A stretch of 33,107 bases of DNA. Source: Micractinium sp. NFX-FRZ (Eukaryota; Chlorophyta; Trebouxiophyceae; Chlorellales; Chlorellaceae). Below the pieces are notes generated by a model. It saw nothing but the letters and a program-made list of their open reading frames with translations, was not told where the DNA came from and did not search any database. The position numbers were made by a program, and so were the translations under genes. Shown here in pieces: positions 1-9,288 of the stretch. The stretch's first letter is position 1. Each line of letters starts with the position of its first letter. Where the stretch lies: the NCBI GenBank assembly GCA_029339195.1, contig JAPTJF010000583.1:1-33107 (forward strand), in the 5' to 3' direction.

Positions 1-72
<72 letters not shown>

Positions 73-73
73 G

Positions 74-111
<38 letters not shown>
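1..111. repeat. Poly-G tract at window edge
   Basis: Positions 1-71 and 75-111 are uninterrupted G, broken only by TGC at 72-74. On the minus strand this is a poly-C run inside what should be an intron of gene A, or sequence beyond it. It may be a real homopolymer or a base-calling or assembly artefact at a contig end or gap. No coding sense is possible across it. Confidence 0.9.
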
Positions 112-114
<3 letters not shown>

Positions 115-313
115 GCAAGGCTGGCAGGCTGGCGGAGGTGCAAAACATGTGGCCAGTATGGGGATAGGCTGATCCCAGCAAGCCTTGCCGAGGTGCCCGC
201 TGCCCTTCCTCAGCAGTCAAGGTTCCATTCTCCCACCGCCCCCCTGATGGCTCCCTCAGGTACCCCACTGAGGGGTGCCTTGCAGCCCCCTGGAACCCCT
301 GGCAGCCACTCAC

Positions 314-821
314 GGTGGCTTCGCCAGCGACGATGGTGCTGCGGGTGAAGCCGTCGGCGGTGACGCCGCCAGATGCCGTGGCAAAGTCGCTCCCAGAGGC
401 GCTCGCCTTGACGGAGCCAGTCACGGCCTTGGGCTTGGGGGTCGGCTCAGGCGTGTCCTCCGGCTTGTCCTCATGCTTGAGGTCAGTCAGCAGGAGGCGG
501 GCGCTGCAGAGGTTGCATTTGAGGGGGGGGAGGAGGGGAGGGCAGGGGGCGCAGCGCTCGGAGCGGGTGAGCAGGGGCGCAAGGGCGGGAGCGATGGGGC
601 GACGCAAAGAGGGCAGGCTGCCGGCCTCTCTGTTTATCACAACCTCTCGAGCCTGCCAGCCCTTCAGGGCGTGCCTTCCGAGCTCTGGTCCTGCTGTTGA
701 CGCTTGAGAGGTTGCTCCAACAGCCACTTGCATGCATCATCCACCCCCCATCCCATCCCATCCCTCACCTGCACTGTGAAGTAAGCAGCGCTGCTGCCAG
801 GAGCACGGCGATGAGCTTCAT
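314..821 (-). CDS. Gene A: secreted Ser/Ala/Gly-rich family protein, 5' part only
   Basis: Exon 1 is 821-769 and exon 2 is 503-314, with GT-AG borders; the donor at 313 leads into an intron that runs to the poly-G tract, so the 3' part is outside the window. The start gives a clean signal peptide (MKLIAVLLAAALLTSQC) followed by SARLLL and then a charged Pro/Glu/Lys stretch (EDKPEDTPEPTPKPK) before a Gly/Ser/Ala/Thr-rich segment. Exon sizes and phases at the first junction match gene C exactly (53-nt first exon, Ser codon split 2+1), and both introns are recognisably related to those of gene C, so A and C are recent duplicates. The product is probably exported to the cell surface or wall. The family is not one I recognise and the function is unknown. 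It is divergently oriented to gene B. Confidence 0.8.
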
Positions 822-1530
822 CGTGGCCTGCGAGGTTGCGCCTTAGAACCTTAGGAGAAATATGGGGCGGAATGGCGCGGCGGTGCAAGGGGGAAGTTTA
901 TGAGTCCGGGACAGCCTGCTGTGCATGCCGTGGCACGGGCGATAATCCTCGGACGAGGGAAGTGCAGCAGACACAAGCACAGAGTATCGGAAGAGACAGC
1001 TGGGCACCCTGGCGCATGGTTGTTGCGCCACAACATGGTTCCTGGTGGCATCACCAGTGCTACTGAACGCAATGGAGTAGGGGTGCCATACAAAAGCACT
1101 CTGGGGGCACACTCCGTCGCAGCTGCCGGCCGGATGGCTTGCGCAGGCAACCGGCACCTCCCGCAGCCTCCCTCGCAGCCTGTCCTCAGCACATGCATAC
1201 CATACACCTGTCGTTCTTGAACCCTTGGAGTTGCATGTGACAGTGAGGCTTCACAAATCAAATGCCCTTTCAGAACGCAGGCAAGCAAGGCAGCAGGCGG
1301 GTCTGTTGACTGGCGGTAGGCCCCCGAGGCCTGGCAGCTGGGCAGGCCGTCAGGCATGAGCAGGCACGTTGTGGCGTTGCATCAAGCTGCTGCAGATAAG
1401 TGGCCACCGTTCCATGGCAAGGTACAATACAGCATGGCGTGCTACAGATGTGAGTAACAGCATGGTCCCGGCAACACATGGGTTGCCGCTTGAGCGTGCC
1501 CGCTCACCTCCCTTCGTCCTGCAGCCGTTG
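822..1530. repeat. Duplicated upstream region, copy 1
   Basis: This block upstream of gene A matches 9289-10080 upstream of gene C in the same orientation. Shared stretches include GCGGAATGG, GTGCAAGGG, GAGGGAAGTGCAGCAGACACA (split by small differences), GGAGTAGGGGTGCCATACAAA and GCAGGCGGGTCTGT. Identity is patchy with short indels. It should contain the gene A promoter, and because gene B starts at 1902 on the other strand it is part of a divergent intergenic region. No clear TATA box was identified. Confidence 0.85.
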
Positions 1531-1901
1531 CGGACTCATTCCTGCGAGTTGATGTTCCCATAACTAAGATTGGCTTGCGTTGCTGGGGCGCTGGGTGCTA
1601 TGTGATGCCCATCGCGGGGCTACATCGGATGGGAGGGAAGTTTGGTGCAGCCCAGATTGGAAAGCACGCAAAGCACGTCGTGCGGCACGTCTTAGATAAG
1701 GCTGGTCCCCTTGTGTTCGGCCCCACTTCTTTCGCCTGTGCACGCCCCCTCGCCTCCACCGGTGAGCCTCGCGCGTGTGCTCGCGCGTTCTCGCGTGCTG
1801 TTACCGCGCGCTCAGTGTGTGTGTGACACAACACTCAACCTCTTGCTCTCCCTGCGAACCTCGCTGCCCCCTGCAGACACATCAAAGCTATCCGAGGCCC
1901 C
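1531..1901 (+). promoter_or_regulatory. Upstream region and probable 5' UTR of gene B
   Basis: This 370-base stretch precedes the gene B start and, unlike the adjoining block, has no counterpart upstream of gene C. Positions 1765-1810 are an alternating CG/GT-rich tract (GCGCGTGTGCTCGCGCG and similar). A CCCCTGCAG at 1868-1876 shortly before the ATG looks like a 3' splice site, so a 5' UTR intron is possible. No gene is seen here. Confidence 0.4.
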
Positions 1902-2877
1902 ATGAAGAACATCTGCTTCACTCTGCTGGCGCTGGGCCTCCTGCTCAGGTGTGACCCCTGGGCATGCGACTCGGGCATGCGACCGGAACCTGCCGTGGCT
2001 GCTGAGTGCCGCACAACCTGCGTATTCGTGCTGAATCAAACCTCGCACCACCAGAGGGGGCTGCAGCAGCGGGGAGGAAGCCGTGCGTTCTGCCGCCCGC
2101 CCGTCCGCCTCCCTCCCTCTCTCAGGCCTGCCTCTCCCCCGCCTGCTTGCAGCGCCGAGGCACGCCAGCTGCGGGGAGACTCACTGGATATTGCGGGCGG
2201 TGGCGGTGAGTTTCGCCTGCAAGAGCCGGGCTGCAATGCCCATCTATGTTGTCTGGGGCACGCGCCGTCTCCCCCCGGCACCGGCGCCGTCTCACCATCC
2301 CATGCCCCGCTCCCGTGGCCCTGCCTTGCAGCCGAGTCTGACGGCACGGGCTCCTCAGCGGGCCTGACCATTGGCGCATCCGACCACCTCTCGTGAGCCG
2401 GGGCTGCTGGGAAGCCACGCCAGGCATCCAGTGCCCCGCCCACCTATCTGCCTGCCCGCCTGCCTTCCTTCCAGTGTCACTCGCTCGCCCATGCGTGCCG
2501 TGCCCGCTCACCTTCTTTCCAACCTCGTTCCCCACTCACACACTCGCCCTGCCCTCCCTCCCTCCCTGCCCCCATGCCGCAGGGGCTACTCTATGTCCTC
2601 CTCCTTCCAGGCTGCCCAGGGCAGGGACTCTGCCAAGACTGTGGCATACAGCGCCTCAGTCAACGCCGACCAAACACGCGGCGCAGGCGCGATTGCTGGC
2701 ACCGAGGCTACGAGCGCTGAGGGCAAGGGTGCCGCCTCCATCTCCTCTGCTGCGAGCTACGCCACCCCAACTGCTGCCGGTGCTGGCTCCATCACTGCCG
2801 GCTCCGTGGTGGGGCAGGGCACCGTGAAGAGCGGCGCCATCCGTAAGCCCCAGCCTGCCTGCCTGCCCGCCTTCCCG

Positions 2878-2921
<44 letters not shown>

Positions 2922-3926
2922 CCTGCCTACCCGCCTGCCTGCCTGCCTGCCTGCCTGCCTGGGAGCCTTGCATGCTGTGTGCTTGCTCTTGGCCAGGCAG
3001 CTCGGCCAGTGCGCATCATTGCACTGCCACACCCGCTGCATGGTGCCCGGCCCGGCTTCCACCTGACACCTGCCCCTGGCTGCCTCCCGGCCCGCCCTCT
3101 CTCCTGATCTGCAGAGGGCGCCATCGCACTTGGGGACGAGGGTGTAATCAACCCTTTCGTGGACCCCATCTCCCAGGTCGCCGTCTCCGGAGGCGCCAGC
3201 ATCGCCTCCGGCAACAACCCCCGCACGGGCGTGGCTGGGCAGGTCCAGGTGAACCCTGTGGGCACTGGAGCCGAGATTGTCACTGCCGCCAAGGTGAGGT
3301 GCTGTGCTGTGCTGTGCTGTGCTGTGCTGTGCTGTGCTGTGCTGTGCTGTGCTGTGCTGTGCTGTGCCTGGTGCTGGTGCGGCGTGTCGGGTGTTCAGTC
3401 ACCCATATGCTCCCCGCCTGTTTGACAGGCAGACTAGAATCACTGCCAATGCACCCTGCTCGTGTCCTCTGCACTCGCGGGCCCTCTTCTCTTGCGGGCA
3501 TTCCGCTCTTGCCTTCCTCCCCAACCTACCGCCCCATCCTCCTCCTCCTCACCCCTTTGCGTCGCCTCGCCCCCCGCACTGCCCCCTTTGCCCTCCCCCG
3601 CCCTCTCCGCACACCGCCACCTCCGCTGATGTCACCCCCCTGCTCAAGGTCCCACCCCGCTCACCACCCCTACCCCTGCCATCATCCCCCCGCAGACCGA
3701 CACCTCCCTCACCTTTGCCGACGCTGCTGCCGGTGCGGGCCTACCCGTCGACGTCGACCTGTTCTTCTTGGAGGGCCAGCTGTCCGGCGCTGCTGCCCTG
3801 GGTGGCTCCGTTGCCATTGACCAGGCTGCCACCAGCGCTGCGATTGCTCTTGCCAAGGGCAACGGAGCCTTTGCTGCTGTTGATGGCAAGGGTGTGGCGC
3901 AGGAGCAAGAGATTGCCAACCCCTGA
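1902..3926 (+). CDS. Gene B: secreted Ala/Gly/Ser/Thr-rich protein, 276 aa
   Basis: Six exons: 1902-1948, 2153-2205, 2332-2392, 2583-2842, 3115-3293 and 3696-3926 (TGA); all introns are GT-AG and the sum is 277 codons. A signal peptide (MKNICFTLLALGLLL, then SAEA) is followed by a protein almost free of Cys and rich in Ala, Gly, Ser, Thr and Val. The central region (EGKGAAS, AGAGSITAGSVVGQGT) aligns with gene C (EGKGAAS, AGAGAITGGAVIGTGT). The last exon begins TDTS and the protein ends in NP, again as in gene C. Intron phases of the last five exons equal those of gene C; gene C has two extra exons near its 5' end. The composition suggests an extracellular or wall-associated low-complexity protein, but this is inference; no catalytic motif is visible. 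The 3' UTR is homologous to that of gene C. Confidence 0.85.
2852..2961 (+). repeat. (CCTG)n microsatellite in gene B intron 4
   Basis: About 25 imperfect CCTG units begin 10 bases after the donor at 2843 (GTAAGCCCCAG, then CCTG units). A shorter run sits at the equivalent place in gene C intron 6 (6594-6612 on the minus strand, after GTGAGACCCAG). Its open frames reading PACLPACL are spurious. Confidence 0.9.
3299..3366 (+). repeat. (GTGCT)n pentanucleotide repeat in gene B intron 5
   Basis: About 13 perfect GTGCT units start directly after the donor GTGAG at 3294. The matching intron of gene C carries the same pentamer in the same place, so the seed predates the split of the two genes. Confidence 0.95.
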
Positions 3927-4300
3927 AAGGGGATGCCACTCCCTCTTGAAAAGGGTGCCCATGGCCAGCCTCCCAGCTGCTCACGGAGCGCACTGCAGTT
4001 TACCAGCAGATGACTCCCACCTCCCCACCTCCCGGCCGCAACACTGCCAGCTCATTGTCGGCTGCCTGCACGTTGCGTGCATGCCTGATTGCACACAGCG
4101 CCGCACACCCGACACACGCCCCCCCGCCAGTGCCTCTCCAGATTCTTCCGCCCCAATCCCAAGATTCCTCATTCCTCGCTGGGCCCACTGGGACACCTTC
4201 CACCCTGCCATGCCTTTGTGTGCACGTCTGCACCGCGCTCCACCGCCTCCCCCACCTGTACAGCTCCACTCCCCTCGACCCATGACGACTCGTGTAAGCC
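3927..4300 (+). other. 3' UTR of gene B (UTR copy 1)
   Basis: It follows the TGA with AAGGGGATGCC and AAAAGGGTGCCCATGGCCAG. It is homologous to the gene C 3' UTR (5488-5119, minus strand) and to the orphan copy at 10135-10470. Shared landmarks include GTTGCGTGCATGCCTGA, CACCTGTACAGCTCCA and, after CCCATGA, the poly(A) signal TGTAAGCCA. It is the more diverged of the three copies. Confidence 0.75.
4293..4297 (+). terminator. TGTAA poly(A) signal, gene B
   Basis: TGTAA is the usual chlorophyte polyadenylation signal. Here it lies about 370 nt after the stop, in the context CGTGTAAGCCA, and is conserved in position in the gene C 3' UTR (5119-5123, minus). Confidence 0.6.
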
Positions 4301-4379
4301 ACTGAGTAAGCCATTAGAGACGAAGGCCCACCCTGGTTGAGCAAGCCGCACAGGCAGCCGTGCACGAAGGGAAAGCAGT

Positions 4380-5040
4380 GCCCCTAAGCTGCGGCGCGTG
4401 CTTCTGCCTCCTGCTGTGCCTGGTCCTCCTCTGGCCTCCAAATATATTCCTGGTTACATGGAATGGCATGCAACGAGCCGGGTTCGGCGCTCTGCCCAGT
4501 TGGGGGCAGCGGCAAGCGCCATGTGGCGCACACAGCAGGCGCAGCATGGCGAGCGGGTGAACTGAACCTCCATGAGAGCGGAGCAGCAGCGGAAGGAGGC
4601 GGAAGGAGGGCACAAAGGGGAGTCAAGTCGCGGGGAGGTGCGTGCAGCAAAGTCGGGGTGAGGGCGTGGCGCAGCGGCGGTGCTGTGGCTCAAGCGTGTG
4701 CCTGTGGGCACCTGCAAAGCCCTCGAGAGGAACAGCAGCACCAGCGGCGCTCACTGCTCAGCCGGCACACTGGCCAGGGGCTGCCGGCCTTGAAGGTGGC
4801 CGGTCCCAGCGGCACCCACCACAGGCAGGGAGGGCAGGGGGAGCTGCGGCGGTGGCCAGCGAAGGGGCAAGGGGGCAGACAGGAAGGCAAGGGGCAGCTG
4901 ACCCACCCTCCCGCTCCTGCCCCCAGGCCACACAGACCTGCTTGCTGTTCGCAGGCAACCGAGGCAGCACACAGTGCGTACAAGTGCTGCCCACGCGGCG
5001 TGCAGCCCTGGCCACCCCACCCTGCCGCACCCTCTGGGCA
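4380..5040 (-). pseudogene. Truncated duplicate of the MYST gene 3' end region
   Basis: This stretch matches 10500-11170 in the same orientation, starting with GCTTCTGCCTCCTGCTGTGC and continuing through ATTCCTG.TTACATGGAATGG, GTTCGGCGCTCTGCCCAGTT, GGTGCGTGCA and, after an internal gap, GGCAGGGAGGGCAGGG, GACCTGCTTGCTG and CCCTGGCCACCCCA. The source region is the 3' flank, last exon and part of the last intron of the acetyltransferase gene. The exon itself (10951-10989) is missing from the copy, so only non-coding remnants remain. The copied flank keeps the minus-strand TGTAA (4454-4458). Confidence 0.7.
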
Positions 5041-5118
5041 GCAGCACACACTCCTGGGTGGGACCACGCCCTCGACAGCTGCAGGGGCCTTCTCTGCTGG
5101 TGTGCTTCCCGGGATGGC
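5041..5118. other. Probable duplication junction
   Basis: This short segment lies between the end of the copied acetyltransferase flank and the far end of the gene C 3' UTR. I see no gene in it. It is where the left and right units of the inferred tandem duplication should meet. Confidence 0.4.
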
Positions 5119-5123
5119 TTACA
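5119..5123 (-). terminator. TGTAA poly(A) signal, gene C
   Basis: On the minus strand the context is GTATGTAAGCCATCCCGGG, about 365 nt after the gene C stop codon, at the position that aligns with the TGTAA of gene B. Confidence 0.65.
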
Positions 5124-5488
5124 TACTACGATCATGGGTCGAAGGGGGTGGAGCTGTACAGGTGGGGGGAGCGGTGGAGTTCAGCGCAGACGTGCGCATC
5201 TCAGCATAAGGCAGGGTGGGAGGTAACCTTGTGGTCCCCGTCAGGATGGAGCAATGATGAATTTCAGGCGAAGAATTTGGAAAGGCATGGCGCTGCGGGA
5301 TGTGTCGGGTGTGGGATGGGATTGCACAGTCGGGCATGCATGCAACGTGCCGGCAGACACGGTCCGCTAGCGGCGGCGTTGGCGCAGGCGAGGTGGGAGC
5401 TGGAGGCCATGCTGGTGACAATGCAGCTCAGGGGCTCAGGGGCTGTCCATTGGCACCCTCTCTGGATGGATGGCTTGGTGCTTCCCTT
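5119..5488 (-). other. 3' UTR of gene C (UTR copy 2)
   Basis: Read on the minus strand it runs from the TGA through CCTGAGCCCCTGAGCTGCA, CACCAGCATGGCCTCCAGCT, GCTAGCGGACCGTGTCT, CTTATGCTGAGATGCGCACG and CACCTGTACAGCTCCA to the poly(A) signal. It is nearly identical over long stretches to the plus-strand orphan copy at 10135-10470, so the two form a widely spaced inverted repeat around gene C. Confidence 0.8.
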
Positions 5489-8400
5489 TCAGGGGTTCAC
5501 AAGGGGCACAAGTGGCACTTGCTCCACCTTGCCATTGACCTCACTGGTAACGGTACTGCCTTGACCCTTGGCAGAAGCATCCCTCTGCAAGACCGCAAAC
5601 CCGTCGTAGGCGAAGGCTTGGCCCCAGACGTCAGCGCTGGACACCCGGGAGCCGTCGATCAGGACAGGCCGGCCAGCATCAGCCGAGACAACCCACTTGA
5701 CGTTGGATGTGTCGGTCTGCGGGACAGAGGGTAGGGGCAGGTGGGGCGGTGTTGTTGAGTTGGGTGCTGTCTCGAGCAAGGGGATGGCGTCAGCAGAGGC
5801 GAGGGAGCGTGCCGGTTTGTGGGTGAACGAGGGCGGAGGGAGGGGGCAAGGGGCAGCCAGTGGGGGAGGAGGCAAGCGGGCGGTGGTCTGTCCGCAACCA
5901 AGGGAGGGCCAGGTGAAGGCGCCGCAAATTCGTGAGGCAAACAGGGGTGGGACGAGGTGGTATGCGCGGGAAGTTGCTGAGGAAGGCAAGGGACAGCTAT
6001 CGGTACTAGAGCACGCCGGCAAGTGTGGAATAGCAGGAGTGTGGCGCGAGCTGCTGACTCTGGCGGGGCACTGCCATTCTCGCACACACTGCGCAGTAGC
6101 GCGCGCTAGCACAGCACAGCACAGCACAGCACAGCACGGCACAGCACTGCTCCTCACCTTGGCGACCATGGTGCCCTCAGACTTGGTGCTCACAGGGTCG
6201 TCTCTCACCTCGACCACGCCTTCCACAACAGCGCCAGGGTTCTTGCCAGTGGCAGTTACCTTGTTGTCGAACTGGGCGCGTTGTGTGGCGGCGGTTCTCT
6301 TGCGTTCAGCCGACTCTGCAGCTCACAACAGAGGCAGGGCCAGGGAGCAACCAGAGGCGACAGTCAGCGGGAGGGGGGCTGGGTGCACTGGCAGGCTGGC
6401 AGGCTGGCACACTGTGCATGGGTGCCGCGGTGCAACCGTGCGCACTGGCCGACCTGCCGGCGGCTTGGGTGGAGGGTGCCCGGCCAGGAGCACGCAGCAG
6501 AAGAAGAAGAAGAATACGCCCTTGGGCGTGGGTTGAGGAAACCAGTTGAGGTGTGGACCCCGGCCAGGAGCACGCAGCATGCAAGGCTCTCAGGCAGGCA
6601 GGCAGGCAGGCTGGGTCTCACGGAAGACGGTGCTGTCCACGGTGCCGGTGCCGATCACTGCGCCGCCAGTAATGGCGCCAGCACCGGCACCGCTTGGGGC
6701 GACGACGCTTCCGGCAAGGGAGGTGGAGGCGGCACCCTTGCCCTCGGAGGTCGTAGCCTCGGTGCCCGCCACGGTGCCAGCAGTGCGCTTGCCGCTGGCG
6801 CTGGTTGAGTCGCTCTTAACCGCGGTCTTGGCATACTCACTGCCCAGCCTGGCCTGGGGGTTGGGAAGAGTGGTGTCCCTGGAAAGGCGCAAAGGGGGAG
6901 GAGGACGGGGAGGCAGGGTAGGGGGAGTGGGTGAGGGAAGCGGTAGGAGAGAAGTTGGGCAGGCATGGCGTGGGGCGATGCGGGGAGCAAGTGACACTTG
7001 CAGGCAGCCAGGCGCGCAGGCACACGGGTGGAGGCACCATCGATGCCTGGATTTACTGTCCAGCGCCCCAGCTCACGAGCTGGGGTCGATTTCGTCAAAC
7101 GTCAGGCCCTGGGCTGCAATGCGGCGGGGGGGCGGGGGGGTGGGGTGGGGACACAGGTGACCCTAATGGTGAGACGGCGTTGTTGTGACTGCTGCCGGCG
7201 CTGCTGCTTCCTGCCCTCCCTCGCCTCACTCCACCTTGCCTCCTTGCCCAGCACCCTTCTCCTCACCACCCCCGCCCCCGTATCAGTGGCACGGCAGCAA
7301 GACACGCGCACACACAGGCACGCGGTAAGTTGACCGCCTCACCCTTCCCGGTGAGAGCGGTGGCGCTGGCTCCTGAGGAGAGTTGGCCAAACAAGGAGGT
7401 GGACGAGGCGGAGGCACTGGCGTCGATGCCCTTCTCGCTTGCAGCCTGGACCTCGGCCAGGCCGGCGGTGTCGCCAAGGGGGGAGGTGACCTTTGTTTCG
7501 GTGCGAGCGTCAAAGGTGGACCCCCTCTTGGCTGTCCCGGAGGTGGCGCCAAAGACAAAGTCATCCTCGGGGGTCTGCACAGACAGGGGAGCAGCAGCCA
7601 GGGGCGATAGGGGAGGGAGGGGCCGGGTGAGGCATGCGGGTCAGGCAAGGAAGCTGTCTCTAGGTGGCAGTGCGCACAGCAGAGGGGCCCGGGGGGGACA
7701 CAGTCGGGGGGGGACACAGTCGGGGGACACAGTCGGGGGCAGAGAGGCGGGCAGAACGGTGAACGAAGCGCACGAGGCGGGTGGGAGGGTCTCGTCCTTG
7801 TGGCCACATGGGTGGAGCGCACAGCGGAGGCGCCCCGGGGTGTCTGCGGGGCATGGCAAGACCAGGCGGGCGGAAGAAGAAGAAGTAGAAGAAGAAGCCC
7901 TTGGGCGGGGGTTGAGGAAACCAGCAATGGTGTGAGCCCCCCATCGGGGGTCCCCTCCAGGCGGGCGGGAGAGGTGTTGGAGGGAGGGCATGGGGCGATG
8001 GAAGCTGGGGGGCGTGGAGGGTGGTGAGGAGGGAGGAGGGATGGGAGGGGGGGATGAGGGGGAGGCGGCAGGCAGGGACAGATAAGGTGGCGTGGAGGAG
8101 CACAGGGGGCTGGCGGGAAGTGGAGGGGGCGGGGGATGCAGGCCCCGCCCTGTCTGTGCGGCGCCAGCCGGCGCCGACGCCTTCATCCACCCATTCCATT
8201 CCGTCCCATCCCATCCCGCTCCATCCCATCCGTCTTCAACAAACCTCCCACAGGCGGCCTGCCCCTCACCAAATCTATGCTGCCAGAGGAGGTGGTGGTT
8301 GCGCCTTTGGAGCCGCTGCCGGCGCCAGAGGTGCTGACGTAGCCAGTGGTGGCGCCGGTGTCGCCCAAGGCCTCGACAGAGGTGTAGGCCTTCGTGCCTT

Positions 8401-9288
8401 CGGCCTGCACCATGAAGGCGGAGGTGGAGGTCAAGGGGGTCAAGGGGGAGAGGTGTGAGTGTGGGGTGGGGGGGTGCCGGGCGGGGTGTGTGCTGGGATG
8501 CCCTCACGCCTCGACGGCGCACCGTGGTACGGGATGGGCCAGCGCAGGTGGGAGCATGTTGCAAGTATGGGTATTTGTACGGGTATTGGTATGGGCATGG
8601 GGGTATGGGGTATGGGGAGCATGTGACAAGTATGGGTATTGGTATTGGTATGGGGTATGGGCATGGGTCCTGGGGTATGGGGTCCTGGGGGGTACGGGCA
8701 TGAGCACGGGTATGGGTAGGCGTGCAAAGCCCCACCACGCCTGGCAGCCACTCACCTTCGCTTCGCCGTCGGCGATGACGGTCTTGGCACGGCCATCGAT
8801 CACGAGGGTGCCAGACACGGATGCCGACTTGCTACCGGAGGCGCTGGACTTGACTGAGGCGGTCAGGGGGGGCGGCGCGCCGTTGGTGTAGTCCAGCAAC
8901 AGGCGAGCGCTGCAGAGGTCCCAATTGTGGGTAGGGGAGGGAAGGGAAGGTAGGGGAGAAAAGGGAGGGGGAGGGGGGTTGCGGGAGAGGGGCGAGGCGA
9001 AGGGGCGCGGCACTTGGAGCGTGTGAGCGGGGGTGCAAGGGCGGCAGCGACGAGGGCGACGCAAGGACGGCCAGCAGCCGGGCTCCATTTCCCTCCACAC
9101 CAATGCCCTTCGAGCCTGCCACACCCTCCAGGTTGTGCCCGCCAAGCTCTGGGACTGTGCTGACGCATGTGAGGTTTCCCCCAGCAGCCACATGATCCCC
9201 CACCCCAGCCCCACCTGCACCTCACCCGCACTCACCTGCACTGCGTTGTGAGCAGCGCCACTGCCAGGAAAACGACGAGGAGCTTCAT
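5489..9288 (-). CDS. Gene C: secreted Ala/Gly/Ser/Thr-rich protein, 417 aa
   Basis: Eight exons on the minus strand: 9288-9236, 8909-8756, 8404-8270, 7574-7343, 7113-7077, 6878-6622, 6315-6158 and 5716-5489 (TGA). All introns are GT-AG and phases agree throughout. The signal peptide MKLLVVFLAVALLTTQC is followed by SARLLLDY and then Ser/Gly/Ala/Thr-rich sequence with little Cys and no recognisable enzyme motif. Exon 2 matches gene A exon 2. Exons 5-8 match gene B exons 3-6 in phase and in blocks such as EGKGAAS and the C-terminal TDTS...NP, so the protein bridges both relatives. Exons 3 and 4 (about 122 residues) have no partner in gene B. Export to the wall or extracellular matrix is inferred from the leader and composition only. 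Introns hold several simple repeats and two small insertions, described separately. Confidence 0.85.
6110..6149 (-). repeat. (GTGCT)n repeat in gene C intron 7
   Basis: About seven AGCAC units on the plus strand (GTGCT on the coding strand), starting a few bases after the donor GTGAGG at 6157. It matches the pentamer tract in gene B intron 5 in both motif and position. Confidence 0.9.
6479..6579 (-). mobile_element. Short retroposon-like insertion in gene C intron 6
   Basis: A 59-bp insert (6500-6558) is flanked by perfect 21-bp direct repeats starting CCCGGCCAGG (6479-6499 and 6559-6579). On the gene-sense strand the insert ends in (TTC)n next to the repeat, like a SINE with a simple-repeat tail. 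The corresponding gene B intron has one copy of the flanking motif (GCTGTGTGCTTGCTCTTGGC at about 2973-2992) and no insert, i.e. an empty site. A core of 28 bases (GCCCTTGGGCG, one variable base, then GGGTTGAGGAAACCAG) is shared with the element at 7862-7968. It has no coding capacity. Confidence 0.6.
7689..7740. repeat. Tandem GGGGACACAGTC repeat in gene C intron 3
   Basis: Three close copies of GGGGGACACAGTCGGG with variable G spacers. Confidence 0.8.
7862..7968 (-). mobile_element. Short retroposon-like insertion in gene C intron 3
   Basis: An 83-bp insert (7874-7956) lies between perfect 12-bp direct repeats CCAGGCGGGCGG (7862-7873 and 7957-7968). It shares the 28-base core and the GAA-repeat end (TTC repeat on the gene-sense strand, beside the flanking repeat) with the insertion at 6479-6579, in the same orientation. 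Its non-tail end is longer and contains a G-run/C-run segment. The differing flank lengths (12 and 21 bp) would fit variable target-site duplications. Confidence 0.55.
8560..8722 (+). repeat. G-rich GGTATGGG/GGTATTGG repeat in gene C intron 2
   Basis: A degenerate array of GGGTATG, GGTATTGGTATGG and GGGCATGG units covers about 160 bases on the plus strand (C-rich on the transcribed RNA). The GGG blocks are closely spaced, so the DNA strand could form quadruplexes. It is not the TTTAGGG plant or Chlorella telomere repeat. Confidence 0.75.

Noticed and set aside
2371..3066. Long open frame with PACLPACLPACL repeats on the plus strand
   Set aside because: It reads through the (CCTG)n microsatellite and through two introns of gene B; the repeat is open in several frames by its nature.
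3304..4305. 333-codon open frame starting in the GTGCT pentamer repeat
   Set aside because: It begins inside an intron repeat and overlaps gene B exon 6 in a different frame; the composition is that of GC-rich noise.
4463..5226. Open frames of about 200-250 codons between genes B and C
   Set aside because: They lie in the duplicated non-coding flank of the acetyltransferase gene; the related sequence at 10.5-10.9 kb does not keep the frame.
8560..8722. Interstitial telomere repeat
   Set aside because: The unit is GGTATGGG/GGTATTGG, not TTTAGGG or a known variant, and it is inside an intron.
7641..8738. 365-codon minus-strand open frame
   Set aside because: It covers gene C introns and runs through simple repeats; the gene C exons here use another frame.
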